NCBI GenBank assembly: GCA_007116145.1
Contig: SKJB01000141.1
Location: 1-32,201, forward strand
Direction: 5' to 3'
Source: Limnochordia bacterium
GTDB lineage: Bacteria; Bacillota; Limnochordia; Darwinibacteriales; DTU012
Length of the DNA: 32,201 bases
In this document: one piece after another, positions 9,182-16,777 of the stretch
How positions within the stretch are numbered: the first letter of the stretch is position 1
How the letters are laid out: each line of letters begins with the position of its first letter
The notes under the pieces: model-generated
Databases searched by the model: none
What the model was told of the DNA's origin: nothing
What the model saw: only the letters and a program-made list of their open reading frames with translations
Translations under genes and position numbers: made by a program

Positions 9182-10135
9182 ATGACACAGCTTTTACGAG
9201 ACGGAATTAGTACTCGACAGGCTTATGGTCAGGAGTTGTTAGCACTCCCGGCGACTTTTGAAAAGCTCTTAGTTCTTGATGGAGATATTTCGCGTTCTAT
9301 GCAAACAGTGGAGTTCGGCAAGGAATACCCAGATCGACATTTAAACCTGGGAATTGCCGAACAAAATCTGATGGGAGTAGCTGCTGGCTTAGCATTAGGG
9401 GGATACCTTCCTATAGTATCAAGCTACGCTGTCTTTCTTAGCATGAGAGCCCTTGAACAGGTGCGCACCTCGATTTGCTATCCGAAACTTAATGTAAAAA
9501 TCGTTGCATCACACGGTGGGCTAACACCGGGTAATGACGGACCAACCCATCAAGGTATTGAGGATATGGGTTTGATGCGTGGGATACCGAATATGACAGT
9601 GATTATGCCAGCTGATGGCTATAGTTTACAGGATCTACTACGGCAAGCTTGTACGATAGACGGACCTGTATATATCCGCTTAACTCGGGATGCAGTCCCA
9701 TACATTTATGAGTCTACCGATTCCTGCCAGATTGGAAAAGCCAATACACTAGTCGATGGAAATGATGTGACACTCATTGCCATTGGTGATATGGTGCAGT
9801 GGGCCATTCGCGCAAGTGAGCAGTTAGCAGCGGAAGGAATTCAGGCTCGAGTGATCGATATGCATACATTGAAACCGCTAGATCAACAAGCGGTAATAAG
9901 TGCTGCTAGTGAAACAGGAGCAATTGTTACGGTCGAAGATCATAGCATCTTCAATGGACTTGGTAGTGCTGTGGCTGAAGTATTAGTCGAAAATTACTTA
10001 GTGCCAATGAAGCGGATTGGTTTAAGAGATACCTTTGCAGAATCAGGTCCATATGAAATGCTCTTAGAGAAATATGGGATGAGTACGCAAAATATCTACC
10101 AGGCCGCTAAAGAGGTAATTGCGCTTAAGAGCTAG
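9182..10135 (+). CDS. Transketolase, C-terminal (pyrimidine-binding) subunit
   Basis: The partner of the preceding gene, 317 residues. It carries the pyrimidine-binding domain with catalytic glutamate E60 in LGIAEQNLMG, followed by the DxGxTHQGIED region typical of transketolases, and a C-terminal transketolase domain from about residue 190 (VTLIAIGDM). Together the two chains equal one full-length transketolase. AAAGGGGTG just upstream serves as ribosome binding site. A long hairpin at 10165-10210 ends the operon. Confidence 0.93.
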   Translation: MTQLLRDGISTRQAYGQELLALPATFEKLLVLDGDISRSMQTVEFGKEYPDRHLNLGIAEQNLMGVAAGLALGGYLPIVSSYAVFLSMRALEQVRTSICYPKLNVKIVASHGGLTPGNDGPTHQGIEDMGLMRGIPNMTVIMPADGYSLQDLLRQACTIDGPVYIRLTRDAVPYIYESTDSCQIGKANTLVDGNDVTLIAIGDMVQWAIRASEQLAAEGIQARVIDMHTLKPLDQQAVISAASETGAIVTVEDHSIFNGLGSAVAEVLVENYLVPMKRIGLRDTFAESGPYEMLLEKYGMSTQNIYQAAKEVIALKS

Positions 10136-10164
10136 TTTTCTTCGCTAATCATAAAAATTAGTAC

Positions 10165-10210
10165 AATACATGAATAACCCCACCAAATATGATGGGGTTA
10201 TTCGTGTATT
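10165..10210. terminator. Bidirectional terminator between transketolase and the small membrane protein gene
   Basis: An 18-base arm at 10165-10182 pairs with 10193-10210 with one G-U, around a 10-base loop; the core is GAATAACCCCA/TGGGGTTATTC. It lies between convergent genes and overlaps the stop codon of the leftward gene. The flanking AT-rich ends give modest U-runs in both directions. Confidence 0.75.
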
Positions 10211-10376
10211 ATTCTTTAACTGCAGGTCGAGCAAGATCGAGCAAGCCGAGAACTATGTGAGCTAGACCGAAACCGAGGATACCAGCTGCAAATTGACCCG
10301 GTAGTAAAAAGTAACCAATGGCTGAAACGATAATTCCTAGGCCAATGACAACCCAACTTGTGGATGTTGGACTCAT
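10209..10376 (-). CDS. Small two-helix membrane protein (unknown function)
   Basis: A 55-residue protein from ATG 10376, preceded by a strong TAGGAGGTGAA. After a short polar N-terminus (MSPTSTS) there are two hydrophobic segments, about residues 8-26 and 28-46, rich in Gly, Leu and Ile, separated by PGQ; it ends in a charged tail (LARPAVKE). The longer frame to 10415 is not needed and crosses the ribosome binding site. It lies downstream of lgt on the same strand but is separated from it by a terminator, so it may have its own promoter. I do not recognise the family. Confidence 0.7.
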   Translation of the reverse strand: MSPTSTSWVVIGLGIIVSAIGYFLLPGQFAAGILGFGLAHIVLGLLDLARPAVKE

Positions 10377-10447
10377 ATGTTCACCTCCTAGGTATAACGT
10401 GCCACAACTCATCATAATTTATCCGAAATGGAATTGACATTCATCAA

Positions 10448-10489
10448 GATCAAAACAAGTTAACCAAAATGGTTAACTTGTTTTTGATC
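10448..10489. terminator. Bidirectional terminator at the end of lgt
   Basis: GATCAAAACAAGTTAACC (10448-10465) pairs with GGTTAACTTG plus TTTTTGATC (10471-10489), with one bulged T and a 5-base loop. The lgt stop codon (10473-10475) lies inside the stem. A-rich and T-rich flanks let it work in both directions. Confidence 0.75.
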
Positions 10490-11198
10490 TTTGCCATAAA
10501 TAGATACTCATCCCAATAATAAAACCGAAAGCGATAATCTGTGTGAGCACAAATGGTCCAATTAATGTAGTGTGTTGTCGGAGGAAGTCGAGAAAAACAC
10601 GAATAACAGAGTGTATCAGCATCACTCGAAAGAATGCATAACCAGGATATTTCGGAGAACGGGCCCATTTGAGCGCAAACGGTAAGATTAAAAGTGACAA
10701 CAGCGCTTCGTAGAGTTGAACGGGGTGTACAGGTTGTCCGCTTGTTGGAAACTCTATGGCCCAAGGTAGAGTGGTGGGTGCACCATAAAGCTCACCATTG
10801 ATAAAATTTCCCATGCGAACAAATATATGACCGATCGATAGTGATGGAGCGATAGCATCAGCCATTGTCCAATAAGCAAGATTAGCCTTTTTTGCTAAGA
10901 AATAACCAAGGATCATCACAGTTATAATAGCTCCGTGGGATCCTAAACCAGCCCGAGTAAAGATATGCATGGGGTTTGCTAGGTAATAGTCAAGATTAAT
11001 TAACACTATGCCAAGCCGTGCCCCAATAATCAGCGCAAAAGCTAGCTTAAATATGAGATCATCAACCGCATTCATCGGTAAATTATAGGTTTTTGCATTA
11101 GCACGAATATTAAGGTGCCCAAGCACAAAAGCTATTGCGACGAATATTCCATACCAATAGATAGCTAGTGATCCAATTTGAAGGGCAATAGGGTTCAT
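10473..11198 (-). CDS. lgt: Prolipoprotein diacylglyceryl transferase
   Basis: Integral membrane enzyme that transfers a diacylglyceryl group from phosphatidylglycerol to the lipobox cysteine of prelipoproteins, the first step of lipoprotein maturation. It has 241 residues with about seven hydrophobic segments. The family signature is present as RMGNFINGELYG (128-139); R128 and N131 match the essential arginine and asparagine of this motif. The N-terminal IYWYG and the C-terminal RFFLD-like segment (RVFLDFLRQH) are also typical. AAGAGG precedes the ATG. It is the last gene of a leftward run beginning at 14523, 15 bases after the KamA-family gene. Confidence 0.94.
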   Translation of the reverse strand: MNPIALQIGSLAIYWYGIFVAIAFVLGHLNIRANAKTYNLPMNAVDDLIFKLAFALIIGARLGIVLINLDYYLANPMHIFTRAGLGSHGAIITVMILGYFLAKKANLAYWTMADAIAPSLSIGHIFVRMGNFINGELYGAPTTLPWAIEFPTSGQPVHPVQLYEALLSLLILPFALKWARSPKYPGYAFFRVMLIHSVIRVFLDFLRQHTTLIGPFVLTQIIAFGFIIGMSIYLWQRSKTS

Positions 11199-11213
11199 CT
11201 GTTAACCTCTTTC

Positions 11214-12308
11214 TTATTTTATTGGTTCAGGATAGGTGAAAACTTTTCCCTCATAATTACGTAGTACTATTTTTTCAGGTGTCTGGTACAAAACATAGTG
11301 CGGTGTAACGGGAATTTTTCCTCCACCACCCGGAGCATCAATTACAAAAGTAGGAATCGCAAAACCAGAGGTGTGGCCTCGTAAGTGCTCCATAATCTCT
11401 ATTCCGCGAGATACTGGAGTCCGAAAATGCTCAAGTCCCTGTACAAGATCACATTGATACAAGTAGTAGGGACGCACGCGGATTTGGACAAGTTTCTGCA
11501 CTAGATGTTTCTGAATTTCTACCGTATCGTTAATACCTCGTAATAATACAGTTTGATTGCCTAAGGGGATACCAGCATCAGCGAGTCGTTCACAAGCTTT
11601 TGTTGACTCTGCAGTGATTTCATTTGGATGGTTAAATTGAACATTCATCCAAATAGGATGAAACTGCCGTAGCATTTCCACAAATTGTTGTGTAATTCGA
11701 AACGGGTTTGTTATCGGCGCTCGAGAGCCTATGCGAATTACTTCGACATGTTTAATACGATGTACTTCTGCTAAGATGCGTTCTAATCTTTCATCCCCGA
11801 GGGATAACGGATCTCCACCACTAACTAGGACATCACGCACTTCGGTGTGTTCTTCGATGTATTTTAGTGCAATTGCTAACTGCTCCGAGGTAATTGCTTC
11901 TTCGTGAAAGCCGACACGGCGCTTGCGTGTGCAATGGCGACAATACATGTGACACGTTTCTGTAACAATAAGCAGGACGCGATCCGGATAACGATGAACG
12001 ATATATGGAACAGGAGAACGAGTCTCCTCGGCTAACGGATCGGGCAAATCGTTACTATGAGAAATGAATTCAGCCCCTAATGGTATAGCTTGACGACGAA
12101 TGGGGCAATTTGGATCATGCGGATCCATGATGGAAGCAAAATAAGGAGTAATCCCCACAGCAAACCTCGTAGTTTTAGTCAGGGACTCTTTTTCGTCGTC
12201 TGTTAAATTCAGCGCTTCGTCTAATTGGCTAAGTGTTCGCAAACGATAGCGAAACTGCCATTGCCAATCTTCCCAATCTTGGGCGGGTATATCTTGTTTT
12301 TTAAGCAT
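11214..12308 (-). CDS. KamA-family radical SAM aminomutase (lysine 2,3-aminomutase-like)
   Basis: A 364-residue radical SAM, PLP-dependent aminomutase. The 4Fe-4S cysteines are C119, C123 and C126 (TCHMYCRHC). The PLP lysine is K331 in PGGGGKIP. D287 (QCDLVQG) and D324 (IDAPGG) align with the two aspartates that bind the substrate's side-chain amine in clostridial lysine 2,3-aminomutase, and which differ in glutamate 2,3-aminomutase, so lysine is the better guess. It is shorter than classical KamA (about 416) and nearer the EF-P lysine aminomutase EpmB (about 340), but no efp or epmA is present. It lies 12 bases after the ATP-grasp-like gene. TAGGAG precedes the ATG. Neither an acetyltransferase (AblB-like) nor lysine-fermentation genes are nearby. 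The family is certain; the substrate is inferred. Confidence 0.88.
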   Translation of the reverse strand: MLKKQDIPAQDWEDWQWQFRYRLRTLSQLDEALNLTDDEKESLTKTTRFAVGITPYFASIMDPHDPNCPIRRQAIPLGAEFISHSNDLPDPLAEETRSPVPYIVHRYPDRVLLIVTETCHMYCRHCTRKRRVGFHEEAITSEQLAIALKYIEEHTEVRDVLVSGGDPLSLGDERLERILAEVHRIKHVEVIRIGSRAPITNPFRITQQFVEMLRQFHPIWMNVQFNHPNEITAESTKACERLADAGIPLGNQTVLLRGINDTVEIQKHLVQKLVQIRVRPYYLYQCDLVQGLEHFRTPVSRGIEIMEHLRGHTSGFAIPTFVIDAPGGGGKIPVTPHYVLYQTPEKIVLRNYEGKVFTYPEPIK

Positions 12309-12320
12309 AACGTTCAGCTC

Positions 12321-13754
12321 CTAACGGAGGGCTGTGGGTACCATAATTGCATCGACCATTCCATGAATTAATTTTTTGTCTAATGGACAAATGGTGGCTA
12401 AGATACCTGCTAACTCCACTTTATCATTAGTGCGAAAATAGTATGGGCACAGACGAACACGGCCTTGCATTTCTTTAATCTGTGTGGACTCAAAGTCGTA
12501 ATATAAGGCATGTACTTGGGTGCTTTTGTGAAACTGCTGCAAAACATATGGGTTCTTGGGAAAGCTCCTTAGTGCAGTATCCATTGATTTGCCCCATTCA
12601 GTTGCAGCCATGTCATGACCGATAGTCACCCCTTTACTGCCCCAGGCTTGCTCAGAAAAACCAGATACTTTGAGAACGAATTGTCGTTCTTTCTTTGATG
12701 CACCCTTGAGTTGTTGCCAATCTGTGACCGGACGATCACCCACCTGCAATTCTGGTATAACTGCGTGAGGCGGTAGTGGATTTGGATCTACAATCCAAGT
12801 TTTGGGAAATACTTGCTTTAAGTTCGTGTAGGTGTTAGCTCCTAGCTCACTCTGCCAAAAACTGCAGAGTGTGGGATGGTGTAAAAGGCCGAATAGCATT
12901 TTCTCTTCTAGATAGCTCTTAAGTGGTGGTGTAATTGTCACTAGCTGTTTGCGAACAGCATAGAGGATCAGATCCATTTTAGGAATATTTTTCAGATCAA
13001 ATAACTCAAAAAACCGGTAAATCGCATGTATTTTTTTCGCTCCTGTTTTTTCTTGGACATATAAGCCATCTTCTTGAAAGATGATGTCCTCGGGTGCAAG
13101 GGTGAAACTTTGTAATCCTATTTTACTTAAGGCTTGACTAAGCCACTGCATTTCTTTAAGGTAATCTTGCGACTCTTTAGAGACAATGATGGCTAAATTC
13201 GGGTCTGGTACGCTAACCTGGGATCGAATAGCTGACACAAATGAATCTAAAATACCTGAGTTACCACCAATTAGCTCAAATCCTAGTTCGCCGTAATACT
13301 GGGAAAGGGCAGCTAGCAGTCCAAAACCACCAGGAACAGAATCAAGTTCTGACGCTACAAATCCGTCATTTGTTAAAAGAATGTCTGGTCGGATGATTAA
13401 AGGATAATCCTGCTTGAAGCGTCGCATTCGTCCGTAGGCTACTACTTGCTCTGATTTGCCAGCTTCTAAATATTCACGGATCCAGGTCGGTTGTTTCTCG
13501 CGACACGATAAATCATAGAGTCGTTGAACTCCGTGATAAAAGGTATTGATTTGCTCTCCAAGATTCGTAAGAGAGGCAACAATATTAGGATCCAGGTAAA
13601 AAGGCTCTGGTGAGATCCTCCAAGTACTATTTTGTTCACTATAGATTTCGCGTTTTGCATCACCGAAAAGACCGTTATCTGCTAATTTTTGGTTTATAGC
13701 ATTACATGATTCTCGAGGATCACGTATACTTTGTGTCAGAGATTCACAGTTCAT
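12321..13754 (-). CDS. Putative circularly permuted ATP-grasp-like protein, function unknown
   Basis: A 477-residue cytoplasmic-looking protein that I do not recognise with certainty. It has a preATP-grasp-like segment around SELDSVPGGFG (135-145), resembling the acidic Glu/Asn-rich motif of glutathionylspermidine-synthetase-like and circularly permuted ATP-grasp families. A YRFFELFD segment (246-253) comes before a helical linker. A glycine/serine loop with lysine follows, K362 and SGFSEQAWGSKGV (364-376), which could hold nucleotide phosphates; then QQFHK (406-410) and GRVRLCPYYF (431-440). Enzymes with this layout commonly join an amine to a carboxylate using ATP. It is 16 bases after the HTH-MBL gene and 12 before the KamA-like gene, so a ligase using a beta-amino acid is an attractive but unproven idea. 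AGAGGCG precedes the ATG. Confidence 0.6.
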   Translation of the reverse strand: MNCESLTQSIRDPRESCNAINQKLADNGLFGDAKREIYSEQNSTWRISPEPFYLDPNIVASLTNLGEQINTFYHGVQRLYDLSCREKQPTWIREYLEAGKSEQVVAYGRMRRFKQDYPLIIRPDILLTNDGFVASELDSVPGGFGLLAALSQYYGELGFELIGGNSGILDSFVSAIRSQVSVPDPNLAIIVSKESQDYLKEMQWLSQALSKIGLQSFTLAPEDIIFQEDGLYVQEKTGAKKIHAIYRFFELFDLKNIPKMDLILYAVRKQLVTITPPLKSYLEEKMLFGLLHHPTLCSFWQSELGANTYTNLKQVFPKTWIVDPNPLPPHAVIPELQVGDRPVTDWQQLKGASKKERQFVLKVSGFSEQAWGSKGVTIGHDMAATEWGKSMDTALRSFPKNPYVLQQFHKSTQVHALYYDFESTQIKEMQGRVRLCPYYFRTNDKVELAGILATICPLDKKLIHGMVDAIMVPTALR

Positions 13755-13770
13755 GACTTCGCCTCTAATC

Positions 13771-14523
13771 TTAGATAAATGGATTGTTTTTACGCTCTGT
13801 GTCGATTGTAGTGACAGGCCCGTGGCCAGGATAAAGAGTTATGTCTGCGTTCATACTTAAGATATTTGCTACACTTGATAGGTGAGACTTCCAATAACGT
13901 GTCGGTGCTCGCCCAACGGATCCTGCAAAGAGCAGATCACCAACAAATATAAATCCAGGAAAACGATAGCAAACACTATCTGGCGTGTGACCTGGTGTAG
14001 CAAGCGTTTCAAATTCAAACTCTGATGCAGTTTCACAATCATAGTGCTGTTTAAGAGCAGGCAAGCTGCGAGTGTGATCGGCGTGGTTATGAGTGATAAG
14101 AACCCCGACCTTGTCAATTTTGTGCTCATGGAATATATCTAGAATTCGACTATATGTAACTCCTGGATCGATAATTATAGCTGATTGTATGCGAGAGTGC
14201 CTTACAATATAACAATTAGCCTCACTCACATCACCCTGCAACCGATGTACGTACCATTCTCCATACTTATCAGAAATAGTGGGTGGGTGCCATATACTCG
14301 ATGCAATCCGATGTAAGCTTGGAGCATTCAATTGCAATACATTAGCAAATTTTTCTCTGATTGCAGTGGTAGGAATGCACTCATAGTGTTCGATAGCAGT
14401 AATTAACTGGGCAGAAAGACCTACCTGCAAAGCTAAAGCGTCCACATCCAACCCTAATCCTTGTCGGGCTTTCTGAACAATATCACCAAATTCATCTTCT
14501 AAGATATAAGTGTTTTTTATCAC
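13771..14523 (-). CDS. HTH (XRE-like) domain fused to a metallo-beta-lactamase-fold hydrolase
   Basis: A 250-residue two-domain protein. Residues about 12-65 resemble a Cro/C1-type helix-turn-helix (QKARQGLGLDVDALALQVGL). Residues about 88-245 form a glyoxalase II-like metallo-beta-lactamase fold with the full metal set: H145, H147, D149 and H150 (THNHADH), H179 (TPGHT), D196 (VGDLLF) and H234 (YPGHGP). Glyoxalase II enzymes hydrolyse thioesters, but the fold covers many hydrolases, so the substrate is open. The fusion to a DNA-binding-type domain is unusual and may allow autoregulation. The start is GTG 14523 with AAAGGGG upstream; a nearby ATG is out of frame. It is the first gene of the leftward operon; a terminator separates it from ilvE. 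Confidence 0.82.
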   Translation of the reverse strand: MIKNTYILEDEFGDIVQKARQGLGLDVDALALQVGLSAQLITAIEHYECIPTTAIREKFANVLQLNAPSLHRIASSIWHPPTISDKYGEWYVHRLQGDVSEANCYIVRHSRIQSAIIIDPGVTYSRILDIFHEHKIDKVGVLITHNHADHTRSLPALKQHYDCETASEFEFETLATPGHTPDSVCYRFPGFIFVGDLLFAGSVGRAPTRYWKSHLSSVANILSMNADITLYPGHGPVTTIDTERKNNPFI

Positions 14524-14580
14524 TGCATTTACCCCTTTATGGAATAATACTTTCGAGGTTAGTATTGATTTTCCTGCTAT

Positions 14581-14616
14581 TAATAAGACCCTCTTATCGC
14601 AAAGAGGGTCTTATTA
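14581..14616. terminator. Terminator after ilvE
   Basis: TAATAAGACCCTCTT (14581-14595) pairs perfectly with AAGAGGGTCTTATTA (14602-14616) around a 6-base loop, 5 bases past the ilvE stop. It separates ilvE from the HTH-MBL operon. The U-tract is broken by A, but the 15-bp stem is strong. Confidence 0.75.
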
Positions 14617-14621
14617 ATAGC

Positions 14622-15536
14622 TTAACGAACAGGAGTACACCAGTGGGAGTACTTCTTGACTTTATTTTTGACGACATCAAAATAGAGTTTTTGGATCTCT
14701 GAGCAAATTGGACCCATATGTCCTGTGCCAATCATTCGCCGATCAATCTCGGAAATCGGACTAACCTGAGCCCCAGTGCCCACAAAAAATGCTTCATCTA
14801 CTACGTATAGTTCCGTACGGTCGATCTCTCTTTCAACTGTGGCGATTCCAAGTTCCTCGCGCGCTAAGTCAATAATCGTATTTCTCGTAATACCTTCTAA
14901 AATATCTCCAGTAACAGGAGGAGTAATCAACTTACCGTTGCGTACGAGAAAAATATTTTCTGCACTTCCTTCAGAAACATGCCCACTAGAGTCGAGGAAA
15001 ATGGCTTCGTCATACCCGTCGACCTGCGCTTCGCTTTTCGCTAAAGCTGCATTTACATAGGCGCCATTGATTTTTGCGCGCATAGGAATCATGTTGTCCT
15101 CTACATGACGCCAAGACGAGACTCGAACTTTTAATCCTTTTGCTAAATCTAGATAGGCGCCGAACGGGACGGAGAAAAGCAGAAAGTCATCGTCTAAACC
15201 ATCAAGTTTTACTCCGACAAATTCTGAGCTCTTATAAAAAATAGGGCGAATGTAGATATCTTGTCTATCTTGGCTTTTGGCCACTACATCCAGGGTTATC
15301 TGGCACAGTTCTTCAACCGTGTATCGAGGTTTTATTTTTAGTATTTTACAGGAATTGAGGATTCTTTGGTAGTGCTCTTTCATTCGGAAGAGATACATCT
15401 GTTGATCGTCGTCGTTCCAATAAGCACGAATTCCCTCAAAACAGGCTGTGCCATATAGAAAAGCATGGGTGGTAATGCTCAGTTTAGCATCTTGCATGGG
15501 TATAATATTACCTTGAAAAAATGCATAGCGATTCAA
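14622..15536 (-). CDS. ilvE: Branched-chain amino acid aminotransferase
   Basis: PLP class IV aminotransferase interconverting leucine, isoleucine and valine with their 2-oxo acids. From the chosen start it has 304 residues. The PLP lysine is K155 in RAKINGAYVN, and the class IV signature GHVSEGSAENIFLV follows, with E189 contacting the cofactor. FEGIRAYW near the N-terminus is typical of IlvE. The frame extends to an ATG at 15578, but a strong AAGGAGGT lies inside that extension at ideal spacing before TTG 15536, which begins the usual NRYAFFQGN sequence, so TTG is the likely start. It stands alone without other ilv/leu genes, is divergent from murG and ends at a strong hairpin. A D-amino-acid or aminodeoxychorismate-type member is less likely given the motifs. 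Confidence 0.92.
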   Translation of the reverse strand: MNRYAFFQGNIIPMQDAKLSITTHAFLYGTACFEGIRAYWNDDDQQMYLFRMKEHYQRILNSCKILKIKPRYTVEELCQITLDVVAKSQDRQDIYIRPIFYKSSEFVGVKLDGLDDDFLLFSVPFGAYLDLAKGLKVRVSSWRHVEDNMIPMRAKINGAYVNAALAKSEAQVDGYDEAIFLDSSGHVSEGSAENIFLVRNGKLITPPVTGDILEGITRNTIIDLAREELGIATVEREIDRTELYVVDEAFFVGTGAQVSPISEIDRRMIGTGHMGPICSEIQKLYFDVVKNKVKKYSHWCTPVR

Positions 15537-15681
15537 GTTAGTTACCTCCTTAAAAATATATCTGCTACTATTTTCCACTTTTATCTTGGAAACCCTGCAA
15601 GAATTTGTTAAGCTAGTAATAAGTTCTCACAAGTTGTATAAATTGTATATATGGCTGATGAGGAGGTAGGAGGTTGGATTT

Positions 15682-16740
15682 ATGAAGTGTATTGTTCTAA
15701 CTGGAGGGGGATCGGCTGGCCATGTCACACCTCATTTAGCATTATTACCAAAATTAGCGGATTTACAATGGGATATCCACTATATCGGTACAAAAAATGG
15801 AATCGAGCGCGACCTTATGACGGGCTTAGTACCCTATCACGCTATCAGTGCTGGTAAGTTACGGCGATATTTTGATTTAAAGAATTTTAGTGATCCGTTC
15901 CGCGTACTGCAGGGTACAGTGGAAGCATTTTGGATTTTGCGGCGTCTCCGCCCAAACGTGATCTTGAGTAAAGGAGGTTTTGTATCTCTTCCAGTGGCTG
16001 TGGCAGCTAGATCATTAGGAATTCCTGTAATACTACATGAATCAGATATCACACCTGGATTAGCAAACAGATTGGCGTTGCCATTTGCAACACATTTATG
16101 TGTTACATTTCCAGAAACATTACAGTACATCAAAAAAGCAAGCGTTTCCCTGACGGGGAATCCCATTCGCGAGTCATTGTTCACAGGTGAAGCCAAGCAA
16201 GGATATGCACTCTGTAAGTTTCAAAAGGGAAAACCATTACTACTTGTTATTGGTGGAAGTTTAGGGGCAAGCAAAGTTAATCAAGCGTTGCGTGAGAGTT
16301 TAGTAACCCTGACCAAATCGTATCAAATTGCGCACATTTGTGGTGAGGGGAATGTGGATACTTCCATCGAGATGCAGGGTTATACACAGTTCTCGTATGT
16401 AAACGATGAGTTGCGTCATCTGTTTGCTGCAGCCGATATGGTTATCTCGCGCGCAGGTGCGAATGCCATTTTTGAATTATTGGCTTTACGTAAACCCAAT
16501 CTGTTAATCCCACTATCGCGATCAGCAAGTCGGGGAGATCAAATCATGAATGCAAAATCCTTTGTTACCCAAGGTTTTAGTATCCTTTTAGCAGAGGAAA
16601 AACTAACGCCTGAGAGTTTAGTTGAAAATATCCATAGCTTGGCAGAGCAAGCCAGTAAAATGCGAAAAACCATGGAGTTGTCACCGATTTCAAAGAGTTC
16701 GGATGAGGTGATGAAGGTCATTCTAGAATATGTAGAATAA
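15682..16740 (+). CDS. murG: UDP-GlcNAc:undecaprenyl-PP-MurNAc-pentapeptide GlcNAc transferase (MurG)
   Basis: Peripheral membrane GT28-family glycosyltransferase that makes lipid II from lipid I for peptidoglycan. It has 352 residues. The N-terminal glycine loop is GGGSAGHVTPH (about 8-18); the family also shows SKGGFVSLPV and HESDITPGLANR. The C-terminal UDP-GlcNAc domain has GGSLGA, the SRAGANAIFELLAL signature and the SASRGDQIMNA segment. AGGAGGTAGGAGG precedes the ATG. It stands alone rather than in the dcw cell-wall cluster, between divergent ilvE and a convergent transporter gene, with its own terminator, so it may be a second copy. I could not settle on a promoter in the AT-rich stretch 15600-15655. 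Confidence 0.92.
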   Translation: MKCIVLTGGGSAGHVTPHLALLPKLADLQWDIHYIGTKNGIERDLMTGLVPYHAISAGKLRRYFDLKNFSDPFRVLQGTVEAFWILRRLRPNVILSKGGFVSLPVAVAARSLGIPVILHESDITPGLANRLALPFATHLCVTFPETLQYIKKASVSLTGNPIRESLFTGEAKQGYALCKFQKGKPLLLVIGGSLGASKVNQALRESLVTLTKSYQIAHICGEGNVDTSIEMQGYTQFSYVNDELRHLFAAADMVISRAGANAIFELLALRKPNLLIPLSRSASRGDQIMNAKSFVTQGFSILLAEEKLTPESLVENIHSLAEQASKMRKTMELSPISKSSDEVMKVILEYVE

Positions 16741-16777
16741 AAAATTGAACTGTCCTAATGGGCAGTTCAATTTTTTA
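16741..16777. terminator. Bidirectional terminator between murG and the transporter gene
   Basis: AAAATTGAACTGTCC (16741-16755) pairs with GGGCAGTTCAATTTT (16760-16774) around TAAT, with one G-U. T-run on the right, A-run on the left. It lies directly between the two convergent stop codons. Confidence 0.88.

Noticed and set aside
10450-10764. A second gene of about 104 codons opposite or within lgt
   Set aside because: It lies in another frame of lgt, crosses its terminator and shows no protein-like pattern.
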